Below, piece after piece: positions 45,078 through 48,182 of a stretch of 48,182 nt of DNA (its first letter is position 1; each line of letters starts with the position of its first letter). The notes under the pieces are model-generated. The model saw only the letters and a program-made list of their open reading frames with translations, was not told where the DNA came from and searched no databases. The position numbers were made by a program, and so were the translations under genes. The stretch lies in assembly GCA_947381965.1 (NCBI GenBank), contig CANCXX010000034.1:1-48182 (forward strand), given 5' to 3'. The stretch is from an uncultured bacterium. Lineage in GTDB: Bacteria > Bacillota > Clostridia > Lachnospirales > Lachnospiraceae.

Positions 45078-47081
45078 ATGAAAGGGCAGAAACAGGAAAA
45101 TAATTGGGAAATGAATGACCTGGACAGAGCAGAAAGGCTGCGCAGGGAGGCGGAATTTCTGGAATATAAAGAAGGAGTGAGATCAAGGCTGCGGCAGCTT
45201 ATGCAGCTTTCTAAAGACCCTTTTTATAACAGCTATCTGAATCAGATGATGAAAGATTTGGAAAGTGGAAGAGCAACTCCAAAGCAGGTAGATTGTGAGG
45301 CCCGCCGGAGTTATCAGGAATATTGCAGGCGTATGGAGCATAAACAGGTAGCTCATATAAGAAGTGGAGAAGATTGTCGGCGCATTATCCAACAGATACC
45401 TGATGGAAAATGGACAGCAAAAGAAAAACCGGTAGAATCCGCCGGACAGTTGCACAGCATGGAGCTAAAGGTGGGCATTCATGTTTTTAGTATTATAGGC
45501 GCAATTTTTGTGTTTGTGGCCTATATGGTGTTTGGTTATAACTATTTGGAAGGAATGGCACAGGGAATTTATCTGTGTGGAACAACACTGGTAGTTGCAG
45601 CAACAGCGATTTGGGTGAGCAGAAAAAAGAATTCGGAGGTTTTAAGACTTATTGCTCTTGCAGGGTGTTACATTTGTCTGTTTCCCATTCAAGGCTTTGA
45701 GTCAGGGCTTAAGTTTTTGATGGTATCACTGGTGCTGCTTATGGTTAATGGGATAAGCGCTTTTTTCCCCAATCAGGAAAACCGTACGCTTATGAATGTG
45801 GTTCATTTGCTGCCATACCTTATTTTTACATTCCTATCAGTCTACATTGCGTGGGCAGAGCAGATAGCTGCCGTTTACCTGGTGTTGGGAGTAGTGTTTT
45901 CCTTTATTTTCTTAAATATATTCAGTTTATTTATTTGCAGGGAAAAGCGGACGGCTTTTTTTCCCCTTTGTTGTATTGGAAATGGATTATATATTTTTTT
46001 GCTTTTTCTGATTGGCAGTCTGGGGCCAGGGATTGACGGAGCGGCAGATATGGCATTATTTGTACATCTGACAGCTGAAGTGCTGGTCCTTGCAGTATGT
46101 AGTGTGATTTTTATGCTTTGGGACAGGGAAGATGGAAGAAGGTGGGCACAGCTTTATTACGTAGCTAGTCTTGTCCTTTCTCTTGGCTCTTTTTCAGGGT
46201 ATCAGTGGGAAGTGGTTATATCCATTTTAGCTGCTTTTCTTGCGGTAAAATTTACGGCTGGACAAAAAGAAGTTTTGGTATTAGACTGTATTATAGTAGT
46301 GTGGACGGCGCTTACCGGCATTTGGCAGGCAGGAGCAGAAGACTCCTGGTATTTGACAGGAGTTCTGTTTGCATGTATCCTTTTGCTATCTGCTTTTAGA
46401 ATTAAGCAGATGTATCTGTTTCATGAGATAGTAATAACAACAGGCGTCCTTCTGATATGGTGGAAGTGGTGGGCTGAATATCTGCATGATAATTTGGATA
46501 TGGAGACAGGATGGTTTTACCTGATAAGCGCAGGATTATTATTGTTGTTATTTCTTATATTTAATTTTCTGCCAGGTCTTAAAGGAAAAAACCAAAAACC
46601 TTATAATATAGTCAGCATTGTTTTTATGACTTTTTATTACCTTGAAGCCTGGTTATGTAACGACTATATTTTCAGCACAGCAATGATGATTCTTGGAGCG
46701 GCAACAATTATTATTGTATTTAGAGAACGCTTCTGTCTGGCAATATCCAGAAAGTATTTGTTGCTGGCAGGCTTTCTGACTTATTTTGTATTAACCGGAC
46801 ACTATGAGTTACCTGTAGTTGTAAGTATACTGCTGATGATAATCGCCCTTGGGTCTGTGGGAATTGGATTTAAGAAAGATGACAGGTTCCAGCGCATATA
46901 TGGGCTTACAATGGCTGCGCTGGTATGTGTGAAGCTTGTTTTATATGATTTCAGAGAAGCAGAAACTGTATACAGAGTGATTACATTTCTGACAGTTGGC
47001 ATTATTGCTTTAATTATTTCTTTCCTGTATATACGGCTGGAAAAAATAAGAGAGCGTTCAAAAATAGGCAGTCAATGCTGA
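45078..47081 (+). CDS. Large multi-pass membrane protein, DUF2339-like
   Basis: A 667-residue protein. The first 125 residues or so are soluble and highly charged (RAERLRREAEFLEYKEG, RRSYQEYCRRMEHKQ). The rest consists of about 17 or 18 closely packed membrane helices with very short loops, the architecture of DUF2339-type proteins, whose function is not known. GGGGAGGTG lies before the ATG, and the gene starts 29 nt after the kinase stop, so it likely belongs to the same transcript. The many short-looped helices do not resemble any transporter family that I can name. Confidence 0.75.
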   Translation: MKGQKQENNWEMNDLDRAERLRREAEFLEYKEGVRSRLRQLMQLSKDPFYNSYLNQMMKDLESGRATPKQVDCEARRSYQEYCRRMEHKQVAHIRSGEDCRRIIQQIPDGKWTAKEKPVESAGQLHSMELKVGIHVFSIIGAIFVFVAYMVFGYNYLEGMAQGIYLCGTTLVVAATAIWVSRKKNSEVLRLIALAGCYICLFPIQGFESGLKFLMVSLVLLMVNGISAFFPNQENRTLMNVVHLLPYLIFTFLSVYIAWAEQIAAVYLVLGVVFSFIFLNIFSLFICREKRTAFFPLCCIGNGLYIFLLFLIGSLGPGIDGAADMALFVHLTAEVLVLAVCSVIFMLWDREDGRRWAQLYYVASLVLSLGSFSGYQWEVVISILAAFLAVKFTAGQKEVLVLDCIIVVWTALTGIWQAGAEDSWYLTGVLFACILLLSAFRIKQMYLFHEIVITTGVLLIWWKWWAEYLHDNLDMETGWFYLISAGLLLLLFLIFNFLPGLKGKNQKPYNIVSIVFMTFYYLEAWLCNDYIFSTAMMILGAATIIIVFRERFCLAISRKYLLLAGFLTYFVLTGHYELPVVVSILLMIIALGSVGIGFKKDDRFQRIYGLTMAALVCVKLVLYDFREAETVYRVITFLTVGIIALIISFLYIRLEKIRERSKIGSQC

Positions 47082-47110
47082 AAATAAATTAAGCGGTTAT
47101 GGAGGTTGGC

Positions 47111-47836
47111 ATGAAAAGAAAAATAATGGGCGGTGCAGTGGCGCTGTTTTCAGCAATATTAATAACGGGATGCGGAAATGCAATACCGGAGATGAGCGGC
47201 GAGCAGCAGGCGCTTTTTGTTGAGTATGCTGTGGGAAAAGTATTGAAATATGACAAAAACCGGGAAGGAAAATTAACGGAGCTTATTTTGGAACAGGAAA
47301 CAGAGGAGGATAAGCCGGATTCCGCTTCTGATGAAACAGCCCATATAGAAACGGATGCACAGGAAGAAACAAATACCGAAGAAGTAACAGTGATAGATAA
47401 TACAGACATTGTAATAAGTAATATTACTATGGAAGAGTTTTTAAAGCTTAATTCCGTAAGGTTTACATATACCGGTTACGAGACGGCGGATACCTACCCG
47501 GATCAGGAAGGAGAACTATATTTTGCCATGGATGCAACAAGCGGCAGGAAACTGCTGGTTCTTAAATTTCTGACAGAGAATATATCCGGAGCAGAAACCA
47601 GTCTGGACATTGCCCAAAGTAATACAAGGTTTAAGATTGTTGTAAATGGTGAAGAAAAAAATGCGTTAACAACGCTGTTGCTGAACGATTTGGCATATTA
47701 TCAGGGAACTCTTGCACCAGGAGAAAATGTGGAATTGGTTTTGATATGTGAAATACCGGCGGAGCAGGCAGAAGTAATAACAAGTCTGGCGCTTACAATG
47801 AAAAATGATGAAACTGTAACGATTTCATTATTTTAA
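47111..47836 (+). CDS. Lipoprotein with an acidic linker and a DUF4352/DUF5067-like domain
   Basis: A 241-residue exported lipoprotein. The signal peptide ends in the lipobox LITGC, with the lipidated cysteine at residue 21. After a short conserved stretch there is an acidic, low-complexity linker (about 58-95, rich in Glu, Asp and Thr). The C-terminal domain (about 105-240) contains LVLKFLTENISG and LAPGENVELVLICEIP, a beta-sandwich pattern like that of DUF4352/DUF5067 proteins. GGAGG lies 6 nt before the ATG at 47111. The gene follows the multi-pass protein by 29 nt and closes the two-component cluster. Confidence 0.82.
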   Translation: MKRKIMGGAVALFSAILITGCGNAIPEMSGEQQALFVEYAVGKVLKYDKNREGKLTELILEQETEEDKPDSASDETAHIETDAQEETNTEEVTVIDNTDIVISNITMEEFLKLNSVRFTYTGYETADTYPDQEGELYFAMDATSGRKLLVLKFLTENISGAETSLDIAQSNTRFKIVVNGEEKNALTTLLLNDLAYYQGTLAPGENVELVLICEIPAEQAEVITSLALTMKNDETVTISLF

Positions 47837-47860
47837 AGAGCTTTTCTTATAAAGTAAGTC

Positions 47861-47890
47861 AAAATCCTGCAGCAGAGCTGTGGGGTTTTT
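47861..47890 (+). terminator. Terminator after the lipoprotein gene
   Basis: AAAATCCTGCAG (47861-47872) pairs fully with CTGTGGGGTTTT (47878-47889), counting G-U pairs, and ends in a T-run. Confidence 0.8.
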
Positions 47891-47939
47891 GATTCTTGCG
47901 GCATGCAATCCCTTTCTGCTTACAGGAATAAAGAAAACA

Positions 47940-47966
47940 AAAAGCCTGCTTTGCGGGCTTTTAATT
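47940..47966 (+). terminator. Second terminator before the rRNA-type promoter
   Basis: AAAGCCTGC and GCGGGCTTT form a stem with a TTT loop (47941-47961) and are followed by TTAATTTTG. It would insulate the next transcription unit. No gene is seen between 47837 and the end of the window. Confidence 0.85.
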
Positions 47967-48009
47967 TTGTCAGTAAATGGGGCGGAGCAAGGCCGAAAAA
48001 AGGGATTAA

Positions 48010-48078
48010 GAAAAAAAGAAAAATTTCTACAAATTTTTTAAAAAATGTGTTGACATTATGAAAAGGAGATGGTATAGT
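48010..48078 (+). promoter_or_regulatory. Strong promoter with A/T-rich UP-like tract, probably for an rRNA operon
   Basis: Perfect TTGACA at 48050-48055 and TATAGT at 48073-48078 with a 17-bp spacer, preceded by about 40 bp of A and T tracts. This is the typical build of rRNA promoters in this group. Confidence 0.8.
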
Positions 48079-48084
48079 ATATTT

Positions 48085-48182
48085 CGTTGCTGGTGATGAA
48101 CAAAAGCAACAAAATGAAATAGCAAATAGGACCTTGACAATTAAACAGCAATACAGCCCTGAAAATTCTAAATAAGGAAGAA
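48085..48182 (+). other. Probable pre-16S rRNA leader
   Basis: After the promoter comes a non-coding stretch with ACCTTGACAATTAAACAGCA at 48131-48150, a sequence type I associate with rRNA operon leaders and spacers in clostridia. The rRNA itself would lie beyond the window, so the call rests on the promoter and this motif only. Confidence 0.45.

Overview
The window looks like chromosomal core DNA from a low-to-moderate G+C gut Clostridium relative, most likely of the Lachnospiraceae. This is inferred from strong AGGAGG-type ribosome sites, TTGACA/TATAAT promoters with 17-bp spacers, a tmRNA with no encoded CCA, a SpoVB-type flippase, and protein features typical of that family. I see no phage, plasmid, transposase, integrase, CRISPR array or tRNA gene.

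Layout. (1) 1-2.0 kb: repeat-rich intergenic DNA, a possible structured RNA, and an orphan methyl-accepting chemotaxis protein. (2) 2.0-7.4 kb: a SpoVB/MurJ-like flippase on the minus strand, then the iscS-iscU-mnmA operon for sulfur transfer to Fe-S clusters and tRNA 2-thiouridine. A 166-bp MITE-like element sits inside this operon. A histidinol-phosphatase on the minus strand follows. (3) 7.6-10.9 kb: glycolysis genes gap, pgk and tpiA. (4) 11-24.3 kb: a GtrB-like glycosyltransferase, a DEAD-box helicase, a heterodimeric ABC exporter on the minus strand behind a newly recognised leader-peptide attenuator, a CDF cation exporter, two large membrane proteins, and gpmI. (5) 24.4-35.2 kb: a GntR/YtrA-type regulator with its own ABC transporter and a clear operator, then four large membrane proteins resembling GT-C glycosyltransferases. 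(6) 35.3-41.9 kb: eno, a secreted GH25 lysozyme with wall-binding repeats, secG, rnr, smpB and ssrA. (7) 42-47.9 kb: an unknown one-TM protein, an OmpR-type two-component system, a large multi-TM protein and a lipoprotein. The window closes with a strong promoter and a leader that looks like the start of an rRNA operon.

How it fits together. The order gap-pgk-tpiA-gpmI-eno-secG-rnr-smpB-ssrA matches the neighbourhood known from Bacillus subtilis, but here it is spread over 34 kb. The genes placed between its members mostly concern the cell envelope: polyprenyl-phosphate-type and GT-C glycosyltransferases, a lysozyme and exporters. A cell-surface glycan pathway has apparently grown up within the glycolytic locus.

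The best candidates for undescribed biology are four. First, a 44-residue Cys-rich leader peptide with its own promoter and a 13-bp terminator sits ahead of the ABC exporter. Second, a cluster of uncharacterised GT-C-like proteins is interleaved with glycolysis. Third, several intergenic regions hold strongly structured elements. Fourth, a possible multi-helix RNA precedes the chemoreceptor gene.
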